Positions 25,253-33,774 of a stretch of 64,000 bases of DNA are shown here, piece by piece. Source of the DNA: Faecalimonas umbilicata (GTDB lineage: Bacteria; Bacillota; Clostridia; Lachnospirales; Lachnospiraceae); NCBI RefSeq assembly GCF_004346095.1, contig NZ_SLZV01000005.1, forward strand, positions 62,001 through 126,000, given 5' to 3'. How positions within the stretch are numbered: the first letter of the stretch is position 1; each line of letters opens with the position of its first letter. The notes under the pieces are model-generated. The model was not told the origin of the DNA. It saw only the letters and a list, made by a program, of their open reading frames with translations, and did not search any database. Both the position numbers and the translations under genes were made by a program.

Positions 25253-27862
25253 TTATTTGCTTTCTTCCGGCTGCGGTTGTGGATTTCCCTGCTGCTGATA
25301 CAGTCTTGGGAATACGATCGTCACTTTAAAAAGATCTCCGTCCAGATACAGTAAGAATTTTCCTCCTTGAAGTTCTGTCAGGTTTTTCGCAATCGACAAT
25401 CCCAGTCCACTTCCTTCCGTACTTCTTGATACATCTCCGCGGATAAAACGTTCTGTCAATTCATCTGCGGAAATATTTAACGGCTGTTCTGATACATTTT
25501 TGAGAGAAAATTGTACATAGCGGTCTGACATTCTCAAATCAGCATAAATTCTTGTACCTTCCATTGCATATTTGGCAGCATTATTATAAATATTTTCAAT
25601 GACACGCCAAATTCTTCTGCTATCCACACGAATCATTGCCGGTTCCTTCGGAACATTAACAACAATGCTTAAATTTCTCTTCTCAAATTTCTCTGCAAAT
25701 TCCCCTGTCGTCTGGTTGATCAATTCTACCAGATCAATATTCATATAGTGCAATGTAATATTTCCACTGCTGATCTTCGACGCCTCTACCACATCTTCCG
25801 TCAGTGTTTTCAGCCGCTGGGATTTTGCATCTAAAATTTGCAGATATCCCTGAATCTTCGGATCTTCAAATTTCTCCTGCTTCAGAAGACCGACATAATT
25901 GATAATGGATGTCAAAGGAGTCTTAATATCGTGTGAGACATTTGTAATCAAATCTGTCTTCAGGCGCTCATTTTTCATATTTGCCTCAACCGCATTGTGA
26001 ATTCCTTCCCCAATGTGATTAATATTTTGTACAATCTCTGTATCCTCTTTCACCATATTTCCAATCGGAATTTTATAATTAACATCTCCAGATGCAATTC
26101 TCTGAATTCCAAACTTGATTCTCTGCTTCGCGATCGCGCTCTTTAACAGATATGCAAACACCGCTACATCCATTGCAAGAACAAACAAAACAAAGACTGG
26201 ATATCCGGTCGCCAACAATAACTGCAGTAACATAAATCCCATGTATCCCAACGTGATTTTTGTCGTACTTCTCCGGTTCTCCCAAAACACCCTAAACAAG
26301 TGTCCCACCCACCGTAAAACGCTGTTTTTCCAAAGAGTTCTCGCCTTGATCCGTTTGACAAGACTCAAATACCCTAACATTCCTACTGCACAAGTGATAA
26401 GAGTCCCAATTCCTCCGATCAATACCATCTCAAAAAAGCGTTCCTCAAATCCATAAGCAGAGGATATATAAAGTCCTTCTTCAGTATAGCCATATGACAG
26501 ATCTCCCGGAAGACTCAACCCCGAAATCGGCAGCATGATTGCAAGTAGCATTCCTCCAATGATCAATGCCGCTGCGATCTCCGTCTTAATCCGGTCAAAA
26601 AAGTTCAGTGTAATTCCTTCTTTTCCATTTACATGACCTGTCACTGCCGTCAGCCAGATAAAACTTATCAGGAAAAGAATTGCCGAAACCGCACTTCCCA
26701 CTACAATTACTTTCACCCACGGACTATACTGTTCATACTCTTTATTTTTTATATAAAAACTGTCTTGGATTGGATAATTCGTATCTACGGAAACTGCAAA
26801 AAGAAACTCCTCTTTCTGATTTGCACTTCCTGTCACCATATTCTTCCATTCTTCCGCCGAAACATCCATATTTGACTGAAAATCTGCAAGTTTCGGAGCG
26901 ACAACTACATATTTTCCCTGTGCAGTCATCTTTTTTATATTTTCTTCTACTTTATTGTAATCTTTGTATGCACTGCGGTTCGTGTATACTTTTTTCGCTT
27001 TCTGGTCCACATACATATATGCCAGATTCGTATTTCCTTCTTCCACAGTCTCCAGCCCATCTTTGTACTGGTAATAATAATGAGGAAGGATCACCAGTGT
27101 ATTGTCAAGTATTCTGTAAACTTCCTCAAGTTTTCCATTCCATTCTGCATCTGTATTGACCAGTTCCAGAAGATTCTTAAATCCTTCCGGTGCATACTTT
27201 TCATTGATCACGCCGTCTGAAAATTCCCAGCAGTCTACATAGAGTACTTTTCCTTCTTTATCTCTAATCGTTTTCTCTGCCTCATCAGAATAATAGCTGT
27301 CATTCATATATTCTTCATATCCCAGTTGTGCCATATATCCTTCCAGACTCATTTCTTCTGTTTCTATGAACTGCAACGATTTTTCTTCGATCAACTTCTT
27401 AAATTCCGATTTATAATAATAATGGTATGTGCCATCTTCCTTTTTGCAGACAATGACTCCTTCTTCCTCCGTGTAGTCTATTCCATTGTAGGATTCTGCC
27501 CACTTGATCAGATCTCCAACTTGATATGCCATTCCCGATTTGTTTGTTCCATCTACCGCTCTTGCATTTTCATCAAATTTCTTCAAATCGATCAGTCTGT
27601 TTGTATCATATTTTCCTTCAGTCTCAAAAATCGGACGAAGTGTATTGTAGTCTAAAATGTTCGATACCGTTGTCTGTACTGTATCTTCAAACCCCTCACT
27701 GTCCTCATATGCAAGTGGTTTATCTTTCTGAAATGCACTCAGATATTCCTGCCCCGGATAAACAAGAATCCACGCAAGGCTGAGAACCATAATCACTGTA
27801 AGCACGTGCACCAGAACGAGCAGCAACCCTTTACACAATCTTGATTGATACCATTTATTCAT
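25253..27862 (-). CDS. Large multi-pass sensor histidine kinase
   Basis: An 869-residue kinase. It has a signal-anchor helix (LLLVLVHVLTVIMVLSLAWIL), an extracellular sensor of about 350 residues rich in Tyr, Glu and Lys, then about five more hydrophobic segments (VIVVGSAVSAILFLISFIWL, AALIIGGMLLAIMLPISGL and others), a HAMP-like linker and a kinase core. The H-box is VSHDIKTPLTSI, the N-box NIYNNAAKYA and the G-box GSGLGLSIAKN. The C-terminus is Gln/Pro-rich. GGAG lies before the ATG. It is encoded 65 bases after its response regulator. Confidence 0.88.
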   Translation of the reverse strand: MNKWYQSRLCKGLLLVLVHVLTVIMVLSLAWILVYPGQEYLSAFQKDKPLAYEDSEGFEDTVQTTVSNILDYNTLRPIFETEGKYDTNRLIDLKKFDENARAVDGTNKSGMAYQVGDLIKWAESYNGIDYTEEEGVIVCKKEDGTYHYYYKSEFKKLIEEKSLQFIETEEMSLEGYMAQLGYEEYMNDSYYSDEAEKTIRDKEGKVLYVDCWEFSDGVINEKYAPEGFKNLLELVNTDAEWNGKLEEVYRILDNTLVILPHYYYQYKDGLETVEEGNTNLAYMYVDQKAKKVYTNRSAYKDYNKVEENIKKMTAQGKYVVVAPKLADFQSNMDVSAEEWKNMVTGSANQKEEFLFAVSVDTNYPIQDSFYIKNKEYEQYSPWVKVIVVGSAVSAILFLISFIWLTAVTGHVNGKEGITLNFFDRIKTEIAAALIIGGMLLAIMLPISGLSLPGDLSYGYTEEGLYISSAYGFEERFFEMVLIGGIGTLITCAVGMLGYLSLVKRIKARTLWKNSVLRWVGHLFRVFWENRRSTTKITLGYMGFMLLQLLLATGYPVFVLFVLAMDVAVFAYLLKSAIAKQRIKFGIQRIASGDVNYKIPIGNMVKEDTEIVQNINHIGEGIHNAVEANMKNERLKTDLITNVSHDIKTPLTSIINYVGLLKQEKFEDPKIQGYLQILDAKSQRLKTLTEDVVEASKISSGNITLHYMNIDLVELINQTTGEFAEKFEKRNLSIVVNVPKEPAMIRVDSRRIWRVIENIYNNAAKYAMEGTRIYADLRMSDRYVQFSLKNVSEQPLNISADELTERFIRGDVSRSTEGSGLGLSIAKNLTELQGGKFLLYLDGDLFKVTIVFPRLYQQQGNPQPQPEESK

Positions 27863-27927
27863 ACTTACTCCTTTCCAGAGCCTTACGGTCCGCCATCTTG
27901 CTAAATCAAAATGACATTCCCTGCTCT

Positions 27928-28623
27928 TTAAAGTTTCTCTATCTTATATCCGACCCCCCATACGACTTTCAAGTATCTCGGTTCCTTCGGATTGATTTCA
28001 ATCTTTTCCCGTATATGGCGGATATGTACTGCGACCGTATTATCCGCGCCGATTGCGTCTTCGTTCCATATACTTTCATAGATTTGATTGATAGAAAAGA
28101 CTTTTCCTTGATTTTTCACTAATAGTAATAAAATGTTATATTCGATAGGTGTCAGCCTGATAACATCTCCGTCAACTGTCACCTCTTTTAATTCATCATC
28201 AATTTTCAGCCCTCCCACAGTAAATACCGAACTTTTCTTCTCAACTACTGTGCTTCCAAGCTGTGTATATCTTCTAAGCTGGGATTTTACTCTTGCCACT
28301 AACTCCAGCGGATTAAATGGCTTTGTCAGATAATCATCTGCTCCTACATTCAATCCTAATATTTTGTCTGCATCTTCTGATTTTGCAGAGAGAATAATAA
28401 TTGGCAGACTGTTTTTCTCTCTGATCTTTAACGTTGCCCTTATGCCGTCCAGTTTCGGCATCATCACATCAATAATAAGAAGGTCTACCTCCGTCGAATC
28501 AAGAACCTTGATCGCCTCCTGTCCATCGTAGGCTTTTAATACATTGTAACCTTCCTGCCGTAAATAAATTTCAATCGCTTCTACAATTTCTTTATCATCA
28601 TCACATACTAATACATTAAACAT
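27928..28623 (-). CDS. OmpR-type response regulator
   Basis: A 231-residue regulator. The receiver has DDDKE, the phospho-acceptor LLIIDVMMPKLDG and YLTKPFNPLEL; the winged helix has LTPIEYNILLLLVKNQGK, TVAVHIRHIREKI and VWGVGYKIEKL. The start at 28623 is set by AGAGGAGGTG seven bases upstream. It leads the regulator, kinase, methyltransferase, pseudo-C39 gene run. It is close in sequence to the VanR-like regulator 10 kb away, so the two are probably paralogues. Confidence 0.92.
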   Translation of the reverse strand: MFNVLVCDDDKEIVEAIEIYLRQEGYNVLKAYDGQEAIKVLDSTEVDLLIIDVMMPKLDGIRATLKIREKNSLPIIILSAKSEDADKILGLNVGADDYLTKPFNPLELVARVKSQLRRYTQLGSTVVEKKSSVFTVGGLKIDDELKEVTVDGDVIRLTPIEYNILLLLVKNQGKVFSINQIYESIWNEDAIGADNTVAVHIRHIREKIEINPKEPRYLKVVWGVGYKIEKL

Positions 28624-28641
28624 ATTTATCACCTCCTCTGT

Positions 28642-28670
28642 ATTATACAAGGATAACAGTGATTTTTTAA
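28642..28670 (-). promoter_or_regulatory. Promoter of the second two-component operon
   Basis: Minus strand -35 TTAAAA (28665-28670, weak), 17-base spacer, perfect -10 TATAAT (28642-28647). The leader to the start codon is very short, about 13 bases. Confidence 0.6.
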
Positions 28671-29056
28671 GAGGGGATTACGGAAATTATTAAGAAATGT
28701 TTAATTTCATATCACGATTTTAGTGGGTTTTCAAGCATTTTTGTTACTAACGTGCGAGTCCAACCGATATTCTGAATATGTGCTCATATTTGTAGCCTCT
28801 TTCCTTCCTGCCCTTTTCAAAACAAAAAGAGGACTATTCCCCGCCCTCCAAAAAATCTATTTCCAACTGCTCTATAATACAATTAAAAGGAACAACCGCC
28901 CACAAGGGGCATATCACATTGATATAAGGATAGTTTTTCTATGTTGTTCAATCGCTATTTTAAGCCATTATTTAAAATATCATCCGCCTTAAGACTTACT
29001 TAATATTTTTTTGTTTTCTTTTAGAAATTACACATATTTTAGACACATTTATTCGT
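28671..29056. other. Gene-poor AT-rich stretch
   Basis: About 390 bases between the regulator promoter and the candidate small RNA. There is an 89-codon plus-strand open frame but no ribosome site or recognisable protein. Nothing else stands out. Confidence 0.4.
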
Positions 29057-29068
29057 TATACTACGTTT

Positions 29069-29211
29069 AGATAGTTGATTAACACTCACTATCTCCCCCC
29101 CTCATAAAGTAACTGCACCTCGGGGATTCCGGGGTGTAGTACTTTAACTCTCATTCCTTTAATAACTATAAAACGGCAGAACCCGTCAGCTTCCACAGCT
29201 GACGGGTTTTT
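29069..29211 (+). ncRNA. Candidate small RNA with exposed C-run
   Basis: Three hairpins follow each other: AGATAGT/ACTATCT (29069-29094), a long one (29106-29145, AAAGTA/TACTTT with inner CACC/GGTG and CGG/CCG), and a terminator (29180-29211, AACCCGTCAGC with its complement and five U). Between the first two lies an unpaired stretch with seven C in a row (29095-29101), and UUCCUUU lies between the last two. Both could pair with ribosome sites. A TATACT box (29057-29062) would start transcription at the foot of the first hairpin, but no good -35 is visible. Confidence 0.5.
29180..29211 (+). terminator. Plus-strand terminator
   Basis: Eleven-base-pair GC-rich stem (AACCCGTCAGC and its complement, loop TTCCACA) followed by a U-run. 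On the minus strand the tail is not U-rich, so it points to a plus-strand transcript although no plus-strand protein gene precedes it. Confidence 0.8.
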
Positions 29212-29224
29212 GCTGTACTCACTG

Positions 29225-29818
29225 TCATTCTATTGTTGCGCCACTTCTCCCAGCACTTCCGATCTCAAAGTCATACGGGTCAGGTTTCATCTGAAATGCA
29301 AATCCCTTTGCATCTGTTTTTTCTGTGATTGTTTTTGCAGCATCCTGCAAATCAGGCCATGTCCATTCATTCGTCGGCTCTTCCAGCCCCGCCTCTGTAA
29401 ATAAATCTTTATTGTAATACAATACATGAGAAGTAAATCCAACCGGCACTCCATAAATTTCTTCTTCAAGAGAATTATAGTTCCACAACGTATCGCTGAA
29501 TTTTTCCTTAAACTCAGCCCCACCTTCTTTTTCTATGTAAGACTCAAGCGGTTCCAGACCATCCGCATATGCAGGATAATTCCACATATACATAATATCC
29601 GGGGCATCGCTGGAACCCATCCCTGCGCTGATTTTTGTATCGTAATTACTTCCATATGCCTCTAATGTCACTTCGATATTTTCATGTGCTTTGTTAAACT
29701 CATCTACCAATTTCTGCTGACGATCCATATCTTCTGCAACATCCCATGTTGCAAAACGAAGCTGTACTTTCCCATCTTTAGAATCATTATCATTTTTGTC
29801 ATCATTTCCACATCTTCA
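29225..29818 (-). pseudogene. Broken sugar-ABC-transporter solute-binding lipoprotein
   Basis: About 195 residues of a family 1 extracellular solute-binding protein: a mature N-terminus (CGNDDKND, then VQLRFATWDVAEDMDRQQKL) and typical blocks PDIMYMWNYPAY, PLESYIEKEG and GVPVGFTSHVLYYNKDLF. Two faults are visible. A ribosome site and ATGAAGA (29812-29818) run straight into the lipobox Cys codon in another frame, so the signal peptide is deleted. The protein also stops soon after KPDPYDFE instead of continuing another ~250 residues. It sits 11 bases after the alpha-glucosidase gene. No permease genes follow, so the transport operon seems lost. Confidence 0.8.
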
Positions 29819-29829
29819 TGTTCCTGCCT

Positions 29830-31485
29830 TTATGAAAATAAGATTACCCTCGCCTCATACGGCTTCAAAATACCTTTTTTATGATGTTTGTAATTGGAGA
29901 TCAGTTCCTCTCCTTCTTCCGCATTGTCAAAAAGTGTACAATCCACTTTTTTGTCTGTAAAATTACATCCTACCACAAGTTTCTGATTCCCCAAAATCCG
30001 CTCGTATGCGTAAATCTTGTCATCATCTTCTAACAGTCCATAAAAGATACCATCAACGACAATATTATACTGTTTTCTGAGTGCAATTAGTTTCTGATAG
30101 TAGTAGAAAATACTGTCTGCATCCTGAAGTGCATCTTCTGCATTAATCTGAAGATAATTCTGATTGATGCCAATCCAAGGAGTCCCTGTCGTAAATCCCG
30201 CATGTCTGCTTCGATTCCATTGCATTGGTGTTCTTGCATTGTCACGACTGATTACTTTCAATGCACTGATCATATCCTCTTCTGCCATGATATTTCTCTC
30301 CATTGCATCTTCAAAGGCATGAATACTCTCGATATCCCGGTATTCTTCTATTTTCTCAAAATATGCATTGGTCATTCCAATTTCTTCCCCTTGATAAATA
30401 TATGGAGTTCCTTTCATCATATGAAGACAAGTCGCAAGCATTTTTGCCGAAAGTTTTCGATACATCGGTCCGTCATTTCCAAAGCGGGAAACTGCTCTTG
30501 GCTGATCATGATTACTCCAGTAAAGGCTGTTCCATGCTTTTCCTTCTAATTCTGTCTGCCATTTGTTCAGAACTTCCCTCAAATCTTTCAAACAGAATCT
30601 CTCATCCGTCCACTTTCCAAATTCTCCGACAGTTAAATCTACATGTTCAAACTGAAATACCATTCCAAGCTCTGTTCCATCCAGATTTGCATATTTCTTT
30701 GCCTCTTCGATTGTCACTCCCGCTGTTTCCCCAACGGTCAGCAGATTGTATTTTGAGAGAACTTCCCTATTCATCTCCTGAAGATACTCATGTACTCTCG
30801 GTCCATTGCAGACAAATGGTCCGAAATCTGCGTAGCTACTACCACCGTGAATTTCCCCATTCGGATAACTTTGCTCCTTGGAAATCATACTGATCACATC
30901 CATACGGAATCCATCGATTCCTTTCTCACACCACCAGCACATCATCTCGTATATATTGTTCCGTACGGCTTTATTTTCCCAGTTGAGATCCGGCTGTTTC
31001 TTTGAAAAACAATGAAGATAGTACATATCTGTTTCTCTGTCGTACTCCCATGTAGAGCCTCCGAAACACGCCCCCCAGTTGTTCGGTTCTTTTCCGTCCT
31101 TTCCCTCTCGCCATATATAAAAGTCTCTATATGGATTTTCTTTTGACTTTTTACTTTCGATAAACCATGCATGTTCATCCGAAGTATGATTCACAACTAA
31201 GTCCATCACAAGCCGTATTCCTCTTTTGTGCATTTCTGCAAGCATCCGGTCAAACTCTTCCATAGTACCAAATTCCTGCATAATGTTCTGATAATCCGAA
31301 ATATCATACCCATTGTCATCATTCGGTGACTGATAGACCGGTGAAAGCCATACGACATCTACTCCAAGTTTCTGCAAATAATCAAGATGTGCCGTAATCC
31401 CATTTAGATCCCCAATTCCGTCTCCATTACTGTCTGCAAAACTTCTTGGATAAATCTGATATACTACACTATTTTTCCACCACAT
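29830..31485 (-). CDS. GH13 alpha-glucosidase / oligo-1,6-glucosidase
   Basis: Cytosolic glycoside hydrolase that releases glucose from the non-reducing end of short alpha-glucosides. The 551 residues start MWWKNSVVYQIYPRSFADSN. Catalytic signatures are DLVVNHTSDEH, GFRMDVIS (nucleophile Asp), LTVGETAG (acid/base Glu) and SNHDQPRAVSR (transition-state Asp). The calcium-site region DSNGDGIGDLNG is present. The Val after the nucleophile (GFRMDV) is the pattern common in enzymes favouring alpha-1,6 links, so isomaltose-type substrates are likely. It is divergent from an AraC regulator and followed by a decayed solute-binding protein. Confidence 0.92.
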   Translation of the reverse strand: MWWKNSVVYQIYPRSFADSNGDGIGDLNGITAHLDYLQKLGVDVVWLSPVYQSPNDDNGYDISDYQNIMQEFGTMEEFDRMLAEMHKRGIRLVMDLVVNHTSDEHAWFIESKKSKENPYRDFYIWREGKDGKEPNNWGACFGGSTWEYDRETDMYYLHCFSKKQPDLNWENKAVRNNIYEMMCWWCEKGIDGFRMDVISMISKEQSYPNGEIHGGSSYADFGPFVCNGPRVHEYLQEMNREVLSKYNLLTVGETAGVTIEEAKKYANLDGTELGMVFQFEHVDLTVGEFGKWTDERFCLKDLREVLNKWQTELEGKAWNSLYWSNHDQPRAVSRFGNDGPMYRKLSAKMLATCLHMMKGTPYIYQGEEIGMTNAYFEKIEEYRDIESIHAFEDAMERNIMAEEDMISALKVISRDNARTPMQWNRSRHAGFTTGTPWIGINQNYLQINAEDALQDADSIFYYYQKLIALRKQYNIVVDGIFYGLLEDDDKIYAYERILGNQKLVVGCNFTDKKVDCTLFDNAEEGEELISNYKHHKKGILKPYEARVILFS

Positions 31486-31571
31486 TTTTTCTTCCTCCGA
31501 TTTTAATTGTTAATGATAGTATAAACACTTTGTTTCGTATTTTCTTGCAATATGTTATTCTATATTTATGC

Positions 31572-31577
31572 TATATT
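31572..31577 (+). promoter_or_regulatory. Extended -10 promoter of the AraC regulator
   Basis: TGCTATATT (31569-31577) in the 130-base divergent region. A minus-strand TATACT (31518-31523) could serve the alpha-glucosidase. No strong -35 for either, which would suit an activator-dependent promoter. Confidence 0.45.
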
Positions 31578-31615
31578 CACTTTTTATCACTTAACAAACT
31601 AGGAGGTCCTCTTTC

Positions 31616-32509
31616 ATGAACAAACAAACTCTTCAGGAAAAACCACACGGAACCCCTTATTTTCCGTTTGAATCATTCTCTCAAGCAGATCTTACCGGTT
31701 CCTACTTTGCCCCTTATCACTGGCACGACGAATTAGAATTCCTCTATATTACCAAAGGTTCTCTGACACTTCGTACAGAAAATTCTTCTTACGCATTGAC
31801 AGAAGGGCATGTTTATTTTATCAATCCCGGAATCGTACATGGAATTTTCGGACACAGCAAAGTATCCCATCACTATGCACTCTTGTTTCCCATGTCTCTA
31901 CTGAGCTTTACCCAGTACGACATCTGTCAGGATGCGCTGATCCTACCCCTTCTGTCTCAAAAATTACAATTTCCCTATGGGGAAACTCTGCCCAAAGAAT
32001 GTACCGAAAAGCTCTGCTCTCTCATAGAATCTGCTGCCTTACTGTACGATTCTCCATCTCCCACGACTCCACTTTCCATCAAAATTCTTCTGCTGCAAAT
32101 ATTGGAAACTCTGTTTTTACACAATGCATTTCTCACAGTTTCTGAAGAAACCTTGTTCAAAAGAACTTCTAATTTCGATCCTCTAAAAGAAGTATTTACT
32201 TATATAGAAACAAACTATATGAGGAAAATTCATCTAGAAGAGCTGTCCAGCTGCGCACATATGAACAAAAATTATTTCTGTAAATTTTTTAAAAAGAAGA
32301 TTGGCAAATCTCCTTTTACATACCTGAATGAATACCGTATCAATCAAGCTGCTTCCCTTCTTCTGAAAAGCAATGCTCCAATCACAGAAATCGCCCTCAA
32401 TACTGGCTATGAAAATATGAGTTACTTCATCAGACAATTTAAATACTATAAGCACTGTACTCCTTCTGATTTCCGGCATTTTTCAAAACACAAAGAGCAG
32501 TCTTTTTAA
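31616..32509 (+). CDS. AraC-family transcriptional regulator
   Basis: A 297-residue regulator. The N-terminal cupin sensor has YHWHDELEFLYITKGSLTL and INPGIVHGIFG; the C-terminal double helix-turn-helix has LEELSSCAHMNKNYFCKFFK, YLNEYRINQAASLL and ITEIALNTGYENMSYFIRQF. Cupin AraC proteins of this kind usually sense a sugar and control adjacent catabolic genes. It is transcribed away from the alpha-glucosidase gene, so that gene and the former transporter are the likely targets. AGGAGG lies nine bases before the ATG. Confidence 0.9.
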   Translation: MNKQTLQEKPHGTPYFPFESFSQADLTGSYFAPYHWHDELEFLYITKGSLTLRTENSSYALTEGHVYFINPGIVHGIFGHSKVSHHYALLFPMSLLSFTQYDICQDALILPLLSQKLQFPYGETLPKECTEKLCSLIESAALLYDSPSPTTPLSIKILLLQILETLFLHNAFLTVSEETLFKRTSNFDPLKEVFTYIETNYMRKIHLEELSSCAHMNKNYFCKFFKKKIGKSPFTYLNEYRINQAASLLLKSNAPITEIALNTGYENMSYFIRQFKYYKHCTPSDFRHFSKHKEQSF

Positions 32510-32538
32510 AAAATCTGCTGGAAAATCCATCTTCTGTT

Positions 32539-32547
32539 TGCTATACT
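32539..32547 (+). promoter_or_regulatory. Extended -10 promoter ahead of the leader ORF and kinase-like gene
   Basis: TGCTATACT at 32539-32547. The -35 (TGGAAA) is poor. Transcript start near 32554 gives a leader that includes the hairpin ACAAG-CCCGT-CTTGT, the small leader ORF and two competing hairpins. Confidence 0.5.
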
Positions 32548-32629
32548 TTCTCCTGACAAAAGCAACTCATGTTCCACAAGCCCGTCTTGTGTTCATATAG
32601 ATATTTGCATGATAAAGGAGATGATTTTT

Positions 32630-32692
32630 ATGACAATAACATGTAAAAACAAAAATAGAAACCATAAACAATCAGGGAGGTCTGATCGATAG
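32630..32692 (+). CDS. Small leader peptide (20 residues)
   Basis: AAAGGAG at good spacing precedes ATG and a 20-codon frame rich in Lys, Asn and Arg (TCKNKNRNHKQ). It ends TAG at 32690-32692. The stop codon lies inside the loop of a hairpin formed by GGGAGGT (32675-32681) and ACCTCCC (32695-32701). CCTCC of the second arm can instead pair with GGAGG (32709-32713), the ribosome site of the next gene. Translating this peptide may therefore set access to that site. It has no recognisable family. Confidence 0.45.
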   Translation: MTITCKNKNRNHKQSGRSDR

Positions 32693-32717
32693 TTACCTCC
32701 CGGAATCAGGAGGCTAT

Positions 32718-33641
32718 ATGATTACTATTACATTAGATACAATTAAATTTCACCTAAAAGAAATCCATGATTTCTCATGGCTGCAAGCAATCGGAAATGT
32801 TTTTGCTGTCTTTGACCAGAATGATTCCGGAAATATCAGTTTCGGTGTCGCGCGAGGTTCAGAAAAATTTTTCATAAAAGTTGCCGGAATTGCCACTGCT
32901 GAATCTATCCGTACAAAGGAAGAGGCCATTGCGTCTCTCAAATCTGCGATGTCTGTTTACGAAACGATTACACACCCACATTTGATCGAACTTATAGATC
33001 ACGGTTCTCTGGACGATTTATATATTTCTGTATTTAAATGGACATCCGGTGACTGTCTCTTCGATCATTGGAATTTTGAGAAATATGACAACAATCCTCA
33101 GCTGATCCCTCCTGCAAAGCGTTTTCGGCAATTACCTTTAAAGAAAAGAATCGCTGCCGCGGAAGTTCTGTTTTCCTTTTTGAATACTGTTTCTGAAAGC
33201 GGATATGTTGCGGTTGATTTTTATGCAGGAAGCATAATGTATGATTTTCAGACAGACAGAATAACAATCTGTGATATCGACTTATTCCGAAAAAAGCCGT
33301 CCATAAACGACATGGGCGAAGACTACTGGGGAACAAAGCGTTTAAAAGCACCGGAAGAATATTGTTACGGCGCTGCCATTGATGAAATTACAAATGTTTA
33401 TACACTTGGTGCTCTTCTTTTTGACAGCTTTTTTGGTCATTACACGGAAGAAGAAATTCGTACTCGCTATGAACAAAATGCCTTTTCTCCTTGCTCCTTT
33501 GAACAATGGGAACTTAACAGAGCATGCTACGATGTCGCATGCAAAGCTGTCTCGCCTGAAAGATTGAAGAGATATTCTTCCATCGACAGCTTTTACAAAG
33601 ACTGGAAACAAGCTTTGTGTAAGACAACACTCAATATCTAA
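32718..33641 (+). CDS. Divergent Ser/Thr kinase-like protein
   Basis: A 307-residue protein with a kinase-like pattern: a glycine-poor N-lobe, a likely nucleotide Lys in KFFIKVAG, a Glu-containing helix, THPHLIELIDHG as the hinge-proximal strand, VAVDFYAGSIMYD in the place of the catalytic loop, ITICDIDLFRK in place of DFG, and KAPEEYCYG like the APE motif. The catalytic-loop His-Arg and the DFG glycine are changed. A bacterial protein kinase or small-molecule kinase of unknown substrate is likely. AGGAGG is present but can be sequestered. It stands alone between converging units. Confidence 0.7.
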   Translation: MITITLDTIKFHLKEIHDFSWLQAIGNVFAVFDQNDSGNISFGVARGSEKFFIKVAGIATAESIRTKEEAIASLKSAMSVYETITHPHLIELIDHGSLDDLYISVFKWTSGDCLFDHWNFEKYDNNPQLIPPAKRFRQLPLKKRIAAAEVLFSFLNTVSESGYVAVDFYAGSIMYDFQTDRITICDIDLFRKKPSINDMGEDYWGTKRLKAPEEYCYGAAIDEITNVYTLGALLFDSFFGHYTEEEIRTRYEQNAFSPCSFEQWELNRACYDVACKAVSPERLKRYSSIDSFYKDWKQALCKTTLNI

Positions 33642-33669
33642 ACACTTATCGACATATTTTTTATCAAGA

Positions 33670-33741
33670 AAAGAGCCCTATATCCTCTCATCAAATGACA
33701 GTCATACTTTTTACTGTCATACAGAAGTATATGGGCTCTTT
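33670..33741. terminator. Nested-hairpin bidirectional terminator
   Basis: Outer stem AAAGAGCCC/GGGCTCTTT (33670-33678 with 33733-33741) holds an inner hairpin ATGACAGT/ACTGTCAT (33695-33702 with 33713-33720). U-rich tails lie on both sides. It separates the converging kinase-like and alpha/beta hydrolase genes. Confidence 0.75.
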
Positions 33742-33774
33742 TTCTATCGCAAAGCTTCTGTTTCGGTGAAGCTT

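Noticed and set aside
28723-28992. 89-codon plus-strand open frame between the regulator and the candidate small RNA.
   Set aside because: No ribosome site, no recognisable domain and low-complexity composition; probably a chance frame.
29255-29265. AGATCGGAAG at the point where the solute-binding protein loses its family sequence matches the start of a common sequencing adapter.
   Set aside because: Only ten bases agree and the following bases differ, and the remnant sits in normal-looking genomic sequence; most likely chance, though read coverage there could be checked.
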